Below are positions 47,222-58,146 of a stretch of 64,000 nt of DNA, piece by piece. Below the pieces are notes generated by a model that saw only the letters and a list, made by a program, of their open reading frames with translations, was not told where the DNA came from and did no database searches. Origin of the DNA: Pseudovirgaria hyperparasitica (taxonomy: Eukaryota > Ascomycota > Dothideomycetes > Acrospermales > Acrospermaceae); assembly GCF_010093815.1 (NCBI RefSeq), contig NW_022985561.1, positions 624,045-688,044 on the forward strand, written 5' to 3'. The translations under genes and the position numbers were made by a program. Within the stretch, counting starts at the first letter, position 1, and each line of letters opens with the position of its first letter.

Positions 47222-47707
47222 GGCCGCGGTATATGAGGGATTGTGGGGTGTTAGAGGATGGGCGTGAGAGGTGGGCTTGCGACGGTCGTTGATGGGGGCA
47301 GAGAGATATCGGTGATGTTGCTCAAAGGCTCGTGAGCTGTAGCTCCGATTTCGAGAGGAAGGTATGCACGGACCATACTCAACCTTATAAGGCTCTCCAA
47401 GCAAATGGTAATTAAGTTGAATTGAGCTCAGGTAGGGTAGGCCAGCAAAACCATTTATGACAATTATTTGAACTTTAATCATGAGAGCCAAGTGGGCTAC
47501 TAGATCCGAATCATAGGATAATCATTGTTGGTCCACAGTGCCCTAATACTATGTACGATACATTCCAATATTTGCTCCACGCTATGCATATACCCAACCA
47601 GATCATATCAACTACAATTTTCCACCAAGCGCGCCCAGGATCTGGCCCAGGCCGTATTGTGACAAACTGATTTTACAAAGAGACTATTCCCACAACATGG
47701 AAATACA
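47222..47707. other. Intergenic, RPN8 promoter and PEX16 3' region
   Basis: 486 bp; no additional gene seen. Confidence 0.5.
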
Positions 47708-49013
47708 TTACATCGTCGCGGTCGGGAAGTAATATTGCTCCCACAGAAACTCGTAGTCTTCGATGACGCCCCCTACAAGGTCCAGCAAAGGCTTGCCACG
47801 GAGTCTACCAGTCACAGAGTGTATCCAGGATCTGTCACATGTCAGTTCGTCCCAATTATCCAGGGGTCATGAGTACGCACTTGGTGATGTTCTCGTAGAA
47901 CGCTCCTCGCATAACCCACCAGCCGAGGGCCCAGCCTCTCTTGCGAAGTTCATCCCTCTCCAGGTTGGTCAGGCCTCTCAAGCCGCCTGCGAGTCGCTCC
48001 TGGAAGTCCTTCTTCGCCAACTGGCGCGCCCCATATTCAATGCTCAGCCCGAGCAGCCATGGCTGCCACGCCTTCTTGTTGTCACTCCATTTCTGCATGG
48101 CGATGGCGTAAATCACAGGTCGAAGAATATAGAGCACTTCAGCCAGTTCGCCTTTACCAGAGACACGATGGAGAAGTGCTTTTGGAGGCTTGATATCGTC
48201 CGCCGTAAGGACTTTCGATAGGAGATAGTTTGAAATGTCGGTGGAGTCTGGCAAAGAGGGCATCGACAGGCCTGTTCGCGGCATGGTCCACGACGCATCG
48301 TCGGAGCGCTCACTTGATGGTTCGCTCGGCGGCGTGCCAATCAAATCCTCCGCCGGCGTTGCTTCTTCCAGGCTGCTTGGATCCACTTCTCGTTCTGGGA
48401 GGGGCGGGGACAGTAAAGGTCGGGAATTGGTCAGTCTCAAGAGGAGAAGTCTGCACACAGCTTTGACGAATTCCAAGAGGATCACAATGCGCCACCGCAC
48501 TTTCTCCCCTTTCCTTTTCGCGACCATTTCCCATAGCAATTCGGTGTGTTGGATCATCTGCAATATGAGCGCGAGGCGCTGATACGTTGGGGACTTCTGT
48601 GTCCAAAATCTAGTGTAGCGATTGTGCGGCGAGGGGTGCGGCCGTCGCGCGAGAGGGAGGCGACATGCTGCTTTGTATAGGAGAGAGTCGTGATATAGGG
48701 ACAGGATTTGTACACTGCTGTGAACTGAAATTTGTGAGTTACTGTAGAGGTAGAAATGGGTATTCTGTCATACGAGTCTCAGAGGCAATCTCAGCCTCTC
48801 GGAAGCGTCCTAGAGAGTAGATATCAGTAATGCGCATGGTAGTAGTTCACGGCTCTATTACGCACCAGGTATAATGTACGTCAATGAGCGGAGTCCCGAT
48901 TCAATCTGCGAGACTGCACTAGCATTCTTCGTTATGAAGTCGCCATACATCCCCAGCCACTTCGGTGGAAGTGATATGCTCTCGTGAAGCTTCACCGACG
49001 CTTGCTTGTACAT
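47708..49013 (-). CDS. PEX16: Peroxisomal membrane protein Pex16
   Basis: Four exons (48866-49013, 48774-48809, 47881-48724, 47708-47831) give 383 aa. Pex16 helps insert peroxisomal membrane proteins and anchors Pex3/Pex19-dependent biogenesis. The N-terminus PPKWLGMYGDFITKNASAV, then SQIESGLRSLTYIIPGRFRE, is the family hallmark. It spans the first two junctions (IIPG-RFREAEIASET-LHSSVQILSLYHD). Further blocks are LILQMIQHTELLWEMVAKRK and WRIVILLEFVKAVCRL, then LRPVIYAIAMQKW and SWKPWLLGLSIEYGARQL-like sequence. The 36-nt exon 2 is short but exactly in frame. The last exon ends in LWEQYYFPTATM. An in-frame start 34 codons upstream exists but is not family-like. Confidence 0.94.
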
Positions 49014-49484
49014 GGCGGCCCGGCAGAACGCTCCCACAGAAAACAAAGTAGATGGATGTGAGGGACGAGAAATGCGCCAGAGCAGAATATCTTGTGTGAA
49101 TGCGCTCCACGTCAAGTCGCGTCGTCACCTCTCAGGCCGAGGTTGGTGATCGAAAGGGAATAGTGAGGTGCCCGTGATGCGGCTCGGCGCTGGCGCCCCT
49201 TGTAAATCCACCACCGTGCTCACACCTCATATGTGTCCCGGCCACGACAAATACACCACGCCGCAGTGTCTCACGCGCGAGGCTGCTTCTATGAAGACTG
49301 ATTTTCTGCGCATTAAAAGAGACATATTCCAGTCGATCTAGCGACCTGAACCCCATTGAACTGAGTCCGGGAGAAACGACCCCCGCGCGTGAGTCGATTA
49401 CGCGCCCATCAGGCATCTCGGACTTTCGCGTCTACATCTTCTAACGGCCACACCAGCCTTATATCCAGCATTGCGCCAGGATCA
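49014..49484. promoter_or_regulatory. Divergent promoter region of PEX16 and the FAR1-HD gene
   Basis: About 470 bp between opposite start codons; no distinct motif recognised. Confidence 0.45.
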
Positions 49485-51058
49485 ATGGAGTTCTCCCTCG
49501 ACAACAACTTCCTCAATCTTGTCGGCGCGCAGTCCAGCCCATCACTTGGCCTTGCTCACCATGGCGGTTCTGAGGCTCAGCGACCTTCTCAGTCCTGCGT
49601 CAATGATGAGGGCATGAGCAATCAACGTGCGCAATGGGAAGCCAACTATGCAAATATTGATATGCCCCCACCACCTCCCGCGGTGTTCAACACTCGAGAA
49701 GAGATGATTGCCGAAGCCAAGGAATTCGCAGAGTCCCATGGATACACGCTTGTCATCGGCCACTCTTCAAAGCATCAGGGTGAACCCTCGCGCTGCTGGC
49801 TTACGTGCGACCTCGGAGGCGTGTATCGCAACAGACATCATCTGACTCCCGAGATGCGCAAGCGGAAACGAGAATCCCGTAAGCTGGACTGTCCCATGCG
49901 CGTACTTGGAACCAAGCGAAAGTACGAAAATGGCTGGATATTACACCTTCCTGACCCTGTGAGAGCATTACACAACCATGGATCAACCACTCAAAGCGAA
50001 CCTCCTCCTCCGCCGGCAGAGTTCCCAGAACTAGAGCAAGCTCTCTACCAGTGGCAGCAGCAGTGTTTTGCCGATGGTATACCTGTTCACGGCAACACTC
50101 TCAAAGCGAAAGCCATCGAGTTGTACAAAAGCATGCCGGTGTATCGTGACAGAGGCCCAATCCCAGAATTAGGTGTGAATTGGCTGAATGACTATCGGAA
50201 GCGTCAGAACCTTCCAACCCGAACACAACAAAAAGGGTCGAGCACTAACACTCCAAACCGACCACCGTCGATAAGCAACGTGCAACTCAGCATGGAGGAT
50301 ACACTGCCTCTCCCTCGGAACACTCTTGAGCTTTTCAAATCTGTGAAAGGATACGTCAAGACCTACATGGCAAAGTTTGATGCTTCTCATGACTTCAACC
50401 ATATTTTGCGTGTGCTCGCTCTTGCCAACCGGATCTACACTACTGAAATCACAAATTATCCCCAGGCTCAGTACGACCCAAGCGCTGTCTTTCTTGCCGC
50501 GTACGTCAATGATACGATGACCGTGATTGCCATTGCTGATTGAAATAGACTGCTTCATGACATTGGCGACCAGAAATATGAGTCGGGTGCTTATACAGAA
50601 AATCAGATTGCTGAGATTCTGCTCGAGCGCGGTGCGTCTGACGTTCTTGCGTTGAAAGTCCAGATGATAGCAAAGAACACATCGTACTCGATCGAAACCA
50701 AGAATCCCTTGCTAACGAGAGCTATCCTTGCGCAAAATCCGGAGCTTGCGATAGTTCAGGATGCCGATCGCTTAGATGCTATAGGAGCCATTGGCATTGG
50801 CCGCGCGTTTACGTTTGGAGGTGCGAAGCGACCTCATGAGGGCATGGATGGAACGATTAAGCACTTCGGCGATAAGCTTGAGAAGCTTGAAAGTATGATG
50901 AAGGTATGTGTGCCATCTCAGCGTGCCTGGTTCAATCGAGTAACACAGTGAAGACCGAAACCGGAAAGCAGATCGCTCGTGAGCGCACGAACCGACTCGA
51001 GGTGTTCAAGTCCTGGTGGCAGGAGGAGACCGAAGGACTGGCGAGATGGAAAGAATAG
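49485..51058 (+). CDS. FAR1-type / CENP-B-HTH / HD-domain fusion protein
   Basis: Exons 49485-50500, 50549-50903 and 50954-51058 give 491 aa. Residues about 67-167 resemble the FAR1/WRKY-GCM1-type DNA-binding domain of MULE transposases: FNTREEMIAEAKEFAESHGY, CWLTCDLGGVYRNR, KLDCPMRVLG and the HNHG end. Residues about 181-245 resemble a Tc5/CENP-B helix-turn-helix (LEQALYQWQQQCFADGIPV, then VNWLNDYRKRQNL). From about 283 an HD phosphohydrolase follows with SHDFNHILRVLALA, LLHDIGDQKY, QDADRLDAIGAIGIGRAF and FKSWWQEET. The FAR1, HTH and HD N-terminus are in one exon, so the fusion does not depend on splicing. HD enzymes of this type hydrolyse phosphate esters or nucleotides with two metals. The combined role is unknown; a domesticated transposase part is inference. 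Confidence 0.85.
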
Positions 51059-52648
51059 TAACCATTTACGATTTTGTCACTTCTTATCATGTTTTCCGTC
51101 ACAGCGTTATAGATCGTTAATACCCTTAGGCAATGAACATGCTTGGCGTTACGCTTCGTTAAACACGCTTCCGATGGAAGTGCTGATTCACTTGTCAAAA
51201 CAAACACCGACGCGCCGCTGCTGTTCGGCGCCACCTCAGGTTCCACCTTCAACAGCTCAACAGTACAGATGCCCTGACCAGTATACACATCTTCACGCAC
51301 TATATAAGCTGTTCAAGCCCAAGGACTTTCGGGAATGGGGTGGAAACTCTGCATCGTTGGTTTAGTGGTTATGGCTTATAACTTTAAAGGCAGACCAGAA
51401 CTACACTGAGGCAGGGCAGACGTTCGATTCCCACTTAGGACAGTTGTTTCGTGTATATTGTTTACAGACTCAACCTGTCTTAACCAAATCTTGCGGATTT
51501 TTCCCAGGTGTGGCCTTCGGGCACAGCGGATTATGAAGCGGACCGGTCACCTGGTGGGCGGATTATCAGATGCTCGCATCTACTCTCTTTTTGTTTCCTG
51601 GCTTTACTCTCTCTTAAACTTTTTGGTCCCATGATCTGGATGGTGGATGTTCTCACGTTTGTGGTTTTGCGGTCGTCGTACGACGGTGGATCATCAGCCC
51701 AATCACTCACACAGACAGTTCAGAACACCATCTTCGACTGACAGCTGCAACATCCACAGACGGCAACTGGCGTGTGGGAAAGGAAACAAAGCATAGGACC
51801 CTCTAATGACACCCCGCTTTACGCCACTACAAGGACTAGGAGTGAGATAAAGGACATGTCTTGGCGGAGAGGACTTGGACAAAGAGGCTGGAGCAACAAT
51901 CTGTGGAGACGTGCAACACGCTCGAATGTACCCTACCAATCCCCAACAAGATGCATCTCCGCATAACGATCGTACTCAGTGTATCCACTCTCTGGTATCT
52001 GTAAATATGGGGCCTGGCCGGTGTGAGGGTCATGGTTAGTACCGAACTGCGAGTGCACGAGACCCATTGCCCCCATGCGCCTGACGTATTGGACAATGGG
52101 TTTCTTTGTCTGAGTTCGTCGAAACCTGTTCTACTATGTGAATCACGATACAGATAGTCAATTAGACTGATGCCATCATCGATAATCAAAGCTACCTCTA
52201 CCTCTGCAGCAGCATAAATACTTCAACTCACCCTCTAACTACATACTCTCTACCAGTATCAAACCTCAGTCACCTCTGCTAAATTCATACAAGTAAGTTG
52301 CATTCTGAAGTGTCTCTGCCTCGCTGTTTCTCCTATGTATTCTTCTGGTCCTAGTCGCAGGGCAGCTTCCTTTCTTCAGATCGGATTAGGAAACTGCTTC
52401 GCGAAAAAAGACCTATATCTCCTCACCTTTCACTTTCACTTTCACTTCCAACTTCAATCCTCATACTAACATATCATCATCCTCATTATTAACATTTTCT
52501 CAGTCCTCAAGCAGCCTCTTCTTGCCTAAGCAGTCGATTTCCTAATCTCAAGACGAACACTTCACGTACAATCACATCAACCGTGGGTAAGCTGCCTACG
52601 TACATGCATCCGTTGTACTGATCACTCATGCAGATAGCTCCTAACGAA
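51059..52648. other. Intergenic, upstream of M4 protease
   Basis: About 1.6 kb, with the tRNA-like sequence at 51351-51445 as the only feature. A possible 5' UTR intron (GTAAGC..GATAG, about 52585-52636) lies just before the protease start. Confidence 0.45.
51351..51445 (+). ncRNA. Degenerate tRNA-like sequence
   Basis: It has an A-box-like TGGTTTAGTGG at 51358-51368 and a B-box-like GTTCGATTCC near 51423, but the acceptor and T stems do not pair and no T run follows closely. The 3' half (GGCAGGGCAGACGTTCGATT, then CCCACTTAGGAC) resembles the 3' half of the unit at 9464-9594. Probably a tRNA pseudogene or a tRNA-derived element. Confidence 0.3.
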
Positions 52649-54401
52649 ATGTCTGACCACCGCATTTGCTTCATCATCCCTCCTCAGATCTCGAGAGCTG
52701 TAGTCGATGCCGACGACATCGACGATGAAGTAAAGCAGATGCACCGTCAAACACTTGACCACACCAACAGCCTCCGCGGTGCAAGGTTTCAGCGATGCGA
52801 AGCGGCTCGTACCGCTTCAGGTGAGCAAGGCCATAGCCACCCTATCATCCCACCCCATATTCATAGCGCCATAGCAGAGGCTGGGAACGCAGAGGAGCAG
52901 GAAGCTGCACTAAGCACCCTTCAATATGACACTGAAGGACGTGCAGCTCGTCCTCGCGGCCTGAATAGGACCATCTACGACTTTCAGCACGATGATAACT
53001 CTCAGGATCTTCCCGGAGATGTTGTTCTCCGCACGGAGGGCTCGGAGCCGGTCGAATCATCAAAAGATAGTACGAACGATCCAAACGAATGCTACGACGG
53101 CTTTGGAGAGACCTACAAGCTATTCAACGATGTCTTCAAACGGAATTCAATTGATGGCAAGGGTGCAAAGCTGATTGGCTCTGTTCATTTCGGTAAGTAA
53201 TGCCCTCGAAGAACATGTCACTCACCGCGGGTACTGACTCAAAGCTTCACAGGGACAAAATATCAGGCAAGTCCAGCAGTTTCATGAGTTTCCTGCCACT
53301 GTTGACTGATGATAATTCAGAACGCGTTCTGGGACGGAAAGCAGATGGTCTTTGGTATGATCCTCACCGCAAGCTCTCGTCTCGCTTGTCCTGTCTGCTG
53401 ACCCACACGCAGGTGATGGTGATGGTACTATCTTTAGAGATGTGAGTTGGGTTCCTTCTCCAGCTATACAGCCATACTGACATTAATCCAGTTCACAAGC
53501 CGAGACGATGTGTATGCATTCAGGTCTTACCTTACTATAGTTCAATAACTGACGGTCGCAGCATTGGTCACGAACTGACGCACGCTGTCACTCAATTCAC
53601 TGCCAACCTCATATATGAAAATCAGCCTGGTGCCCTCAACGAGTCCATATCTGACGGTATGATTCGAGACTCCTAAGATAACTTCGTTCTGACAAGAAAC
53701 AGTCTTTGGCATCATGGTCAAACAATACAAGCTAGGCAAGCCAGCCGCTGAAGCCAACTGGATCCTTGCCGAGGGCATCTGGGGCCCTGGGATCAACGGT
53801 AGAGGTCTTCGCGACATGCAGAACCCAGGAACGGCATACAATGATCCGAAAATTGGAAAGGATCCTCAGCCTGCTCACATGAGTAAGCATAACCAATAAC
53901 AACAACCAGGTATGATAAATGCTGACGTCCGCTCTAGAGGACTACAAGAAGCTCCCAAACACTGCAGATGGTGACTATGGCGGTGTCCATATCAATTCCG
54001 GCATACCGAATAAGGCCTTCTATCTTGCGGCAACCAAAATCGGGGGCAACTCTTGGGATGGTGCCGGTCCCATCTGGTATGAAACACTCACTGGCGGGAA
54101 GTTGAAGTCCAACGCCACTTTCCAACAGTTCGCCGACTTGACGGTACTCAATGCTGGGCCCCACGCTTCGCAGGTCGTTGCTGCTTGGAAGGAAGTCGGC
54201 ATCAGCGCGAAGTCTGGTAGGTCGGAGCTTTAAGCGTTCTTCTTTCTTTGCTCCAATGATACTGAAGTCTCCTTCCTGTTAGCAAAGAAGTCGAAGTTGA
54301 AGGCAGCATTACAGCAACCCAGGGGTAGCTCATACGTATATCCCGTGGGCCATGTAGCAGCGGGTGGTGGTGTCGTGACGGGCGGATGCGGAGGATGCTA
54401 A
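52649..54401 (+). CDS. M4-family neutral metalloprotease (protealysin/thermolysin type)
   Basis: Nine exons (52649-53192, 53253-53266, 53321-53354, 53413-53441, 53492-53511, 53562-53656, 53703-53882, 53938-54216, 54283-54401) give 437 aa. Joined exons read [35 protein letters not shown] and [13 protein letters not shown], as in thermolysin. Zinc ligands are H217, H221 and E241 (HELTH, NESISD), with the 24-residue spacing of the family. [17 protein letters not shown] supplies the catalytic His region. No signal peptide: the N-terminus has the short protealysin-type propeptide motif CFIIPPQI, and a second copy HPIIPPHI at 65-70. Intron 2 is GC-AG (GCAAGT) and exon 2 is 14 nt. The C-terminus ends in a Gly/Cys tail, GGCGGC. 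M4 enzymes are mainly bacterial, so transfer is likely. An in-frame ATG at 52628 is an alternative start. Confidence 0.9.
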
Positions 54402-54622
54402 TACACGGACTGGTATCGGAGACAGTTGGCAGTTGAGTAGTCATAGGTAAAGCCAACGAGATCTCCTTTCATGATGTGCAAGATGGGTAAAGTGATGTCT
54501 GAACATGACTTCTATCAGTTAGTTATGTCAAGAGGGTAAGAAACCCCTGATGGCATATTTGGTATATCTACTATATCTACTATACTATACTATGTATGCA
54601 GCAGGTCTATGTTATGTATGGT

Positions 54623-55742
54623 CTAGAAAAGGTCTGGGTATCTTCCAAGAGCACCGTTCGCACCGCCATCAAAGTCATCATGTAGCTCGTCCAGCTTACC
54701 GAACATCTCCGCATATTTCAGACCTCGCAGTCGTTCAGCTTCCACCTTCTCCCATGTGAAGTCCGAAATGCCTTCCGCCAGCACAAAGGACTCGTCGAGA
54801 TCATCCCTTGTCGTCGCATCATTCGACGCCGTGTCCACACTCGCCTGTGCCTCCTTTGCGAGCTCCCCAACGTCCGCCGGCTTCGGCGGTAACAACTTCG
54901 AATGCTCGAGCACAGTCTCCGCCGGAATCGTCAATCTCCCCTTCTTCACCACATATTTACTAATACTCGTGGCATACAACGCGCCCCTAATTCTCTCCTT
55001 CCGCTCCTCCAAACTCTCCTCTTCCTCCCTCTTCCCCGCCAACTTCGCCTTCTTCCCGGGCTGCAAGGTATAGTGCTTCGGCCTGACGACGCCCGCCTTG
55101 ACGATATGCGACACCAGATAGATCCACTTGCGGTCCCACGACAGCAGCCTCGTCCAGATCTCATACTTGACAAACGGCTTAATCTCCCGCTTGAAATGGC
55201 AGCTCACCCCGCCGAGCGCCATGCTGGCGCGGGGCCCCGAAGTGCCGTCGTCAAAGGCCGGGTCGCGCGACGCGTAGATGCCCGTGCGCAGCAGCGCGAC
55301 CATGTAGTGTGTGCGCGAGATGTCGAGGTCGGAGAAGTAGGTGCTGTTGGACTTGTGCAGGTTGAAGTCGGTTTCCCAGAGCGAGGTGCGCGTTGATGTG
55401 ATTGCGGGCTCGAACAGGGAGCCTGGTGGGATGGGCGCGTTTTGGAAGACGAGTTGGTGGATTAGGGCGCGGTAGAAGCGGAGCTGTGTTTTGGGAGAGG
55501 GTTGTTAGTCATTGGAACTGTAGAGATTGGCTTCGTTGAGGGGGTTTTTTTTGGCTTGGAGAGATTCGTTATTGAGAGAGGGGGAGAAGACGTACGTGCC
55601 AGACGAAGGGCAGGTTTTTCCAGCTTAGGATTGCGAGCACGACGCCGATTGCTCGCCATGCACGCAGTGGCTGGACGCCTGCGCCTTTGAGAATGTATGT
55701 GCTTGTCGCGGACAGAGCGTTGAGGACGGCGCCGCTGGCCAT
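54623..55742 (-). CDS. Hot-dog thioesterase-like protein (THEM6-type)
   Basis: Exons 55596-55742 and 54623-55483 (112-bp intron, phase 0) give 335 aa. An N-terminal hydrophobic segment (WRAIGVVLAILSWKNLPFVWH) is probably a membrane anchor. It is followed by ETDFNLHKSNSTYFSDLDIS and a region (KPFVKYEIWTRLLSWDRKWIY) that match the acyl-ACP/CoA thioesterase-like hot-dog fold of THEM6 relatives, with NSTYF and D as the candidate active-site segment. The C-terminal third is charged and specific to fungi (ERKERIRGALYATSISKYVVKKGRLTIP split over a linker). Substrate unknown. It converges on the M4 protease with a 220-bp spacer. Confidence 0.82.
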
Positions 55743-57702
55743 GGTGGAGAAGAGGGAGTAGAGAGTCGTACGGGATGGAGGCGGACGCAATTGAAGGGGA
55801 AAAGGGCAAAAAAGAACGTGAGTCTGCGCGACGAGGCTTTAAGATATCAGATCGACTCTGGAGTTTACTGCAGGCTATGTTTCAACTTTTGTAAGTCTGA
55901 GCTTCAGTTGCGCATCACATGCCGAGGTTCGATCGCGGTTTGGGACTAGCGTCGGAGAGCCGGGTTAGGAAATGTAAGAAGTTCTGCGATTGCGCGCGGA
56001 CTCAGGAGGTGCCAAAATGGGTAGATTACCTTTCTTTTTAAGGGAGTCGACAGCAGCACACCGGACATGATATTCTCCGAAGCCGGACAAAGATTTCAGC
56101 TTATGTATATGTATATAAATAGAGGCTCTCTTCATTCACCTTTCGATTACATCGCTAGTCTGTCGCATATTGGAGTTCGATAACTTGCCCTCGCGCTGTA
56201 ATCGTGTGCCAGCTAGTCTGGATCTGGAATACCTTGCGATTCGACATCTGACAGCCTCCGATGACATATCCGCGTCAGACTCGGAGCGATGCGCTATTCT
56301 CCGATGCCGTGTCACAAGGGGTGTTTGTCGCGATAGGAATACTCGGACTCCATCTTGAATCCTTCCTGGTGGTCTGGCCGTTGTTCGAGACGCATTCTGC
56401 GGAAATGTGCCTAAGTTTTTACCGTAAAGTCTTGCTGTCTTGATGGCCTAAACACAACAATGCCACCCCCCTCCCTTGCCCTATCGCCGAGAATTACAGC
56501 ATCAAAATCTTTAGGACAAGGATAATGTAACTCTTCCTCCGCCGGTGGGTTCTCCCTTCGGCGGGCTTGTATTATGGTAAGCACTCATGTCGTTCTACCC
56601 CCACGGCCGGAGATCATTCCGGATGCGATAGGATCAACCGTGCGCAGATTACATCAATTGTGCAATGCGCCAGCATCTATCGGAGCGCCCAGTATATGTA
56701 ATCCATGCTGCTCTGTCACTTCATCCCCCTTGTGTTATTGAGAACAATATTGACAAGTTAGCATGAAGTTGGACGGCGCTGCTGAGGACGAGTCCTCCGA
56801 TATATGTACGGCATCTTACACTTCGACTTGGTGGCGTTTGCGGCCAGGCTCGAGAATCCGTTGCATTCTTGCAAGATAAGTGTCCCGAGGACATAGATGT
56901 CGGCCTACAAACGCCTGCTCGGCAGCATGGCTACTTTATATTCCACACTGATGCACGCTGTTTGAAATTTACGGCTTGTCGTCGAATTTCTCGCGTATAT
57001 TAGTGCTGATTTGATAAGACATCCATTACAGATCCCGATTCCTGCTCACTTGAGCCACTAAATGTACCTGGGTAGAGCCTAAACATACTGAAAGTTTGGT
57101 TCAGAGACGAGCACATATAATACGTCCCTTTGGTATAAGATCTTTTCGGGTAATACAGGCTACAGCGCGAACCAAGGCAGATTATGAAGTCTGTTCCGGC
57201 TGACTAATAGGATCTCAACTAGAACTACTTATTCAGTCTTAGATTGTCCGAGTTTCCCATCGCAAGGCTCGCAGGACTTTAGGCAGAAGCGCTCCTGCGC
57301 CTCCTGCAGGCCTCCTCATACAGCCACATATACTTGATTTCGTTCGACAACGACATCCTAGCGGAAGACATAAGCTCAAGAATGTCAAGAAACAAAACCT
57401 GTTTTTTTTTTGGCTGTAAAGTGGCGAATGTGTAAGCTCAACTAGAGCGAGTGGTTGTAGCTCATAAAGCAGTAGTTGAAGCATTGTTTGCGACTCAGGC
57501 TCTCTGAACATAGTATCTCAGTGAGTCAACGGTGTGCTCGAGCGCTAGTCTGCCTGCTGAAGCCTTTGACTTGATATTTATACACTCACTCCTCTTCGAG
57601 CTCCAAGAAATATCATAGGTATGCTCCACTGCCTAGATTACGTTCATAGTTTTACCTTTTAACTGAATAACAGATCCGGCAGTTATACCAAAAGATAAAA
57701 TC
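55743..57702. other. Intergenic region, 2 kb
   Basis: No gene recognised. AT-content rises toward 57 kb. A possible 5' UTR intron (GTATGC..AACAG, about 57618-57673) precedes the gene at 57703. Confidence 0.45.
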
Positions 57703-58122
57703 ATGAGCTATTCACTTCACATCGTTACCTCTAGACGACCCCAAATTTTCGACGACCAAAAGAAAGACAGACCATACCATTGGGCTTTCTTCCTCCAAAC
57801 GGGGACTGAGCGTGGTGATGGTTCTGTTTTACAGCTTCATGGAATGCCAGGGGCATTCTACTATGAGGGAGAGGAGAAAGTTGTCCCTCACGCACCCGGA
57901 AGTATCAAGGCCGAGGTCGAGATTGGTGCTGTTCCTGTAGCGCGCTATGAGCGTTTCAAGGAACTCTTAAAGGCTGTTCCTATCTCGAAGGATGAATCAT
58001 CGGGGTGGAATTGCCAAGACTGGAGTCTGCAAGCTTTAGCATCGCTTCGGGAAGAAGGATTTGTGGACGACACATATAGTGATGCTGCACTAAGGTATTG
58101 GCTTCGGGAAGAGGACGTTTAG
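57703..58122 (+). CDS. Small conserved-looking fungal protein, function unknown
   Basis: Single exon, 139 aa. It is globular in composition: YSLHIVTSRRP, then RPYHWAFFLQTG near the start, a central LQLHGMPGAFYYEGEEK, and GWNCQDWSLQALASLREEGFV near the C-terminus. The combination of an early HWAFFL strand and a late NCQDW motif is seen in small fungal proteins with a papain-like or NlpC/P60-like pattern, but I cannot confirm the family and no activity is claimed. No signal peptide. It converges on the APH-type kinase gene with a 24-bp spacer. Confidence 0.75.
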   Translation: MSYSLHIVTSRRPQIFDDQKKDRPYHWAFFLQTGTERGDGSVLQLHGMPGAFYYEGEEKVVPHAPGSIKAEVEIGAVPVARYERFKELLKAVPISKDESSGWNCQDWSLQALASLREEGFVDDTYSDAALRYWLREEDV

Positions 58123-58146
58123 GCGTGTAGTTGCATTTCCATTAAG

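Noticed and set aside
49014-49115. Upstream start adding 34 residues to Pex16
   Set aside because: The extension does not match the family N-terminus, which begins shortly before PPKWLGMYGDF.
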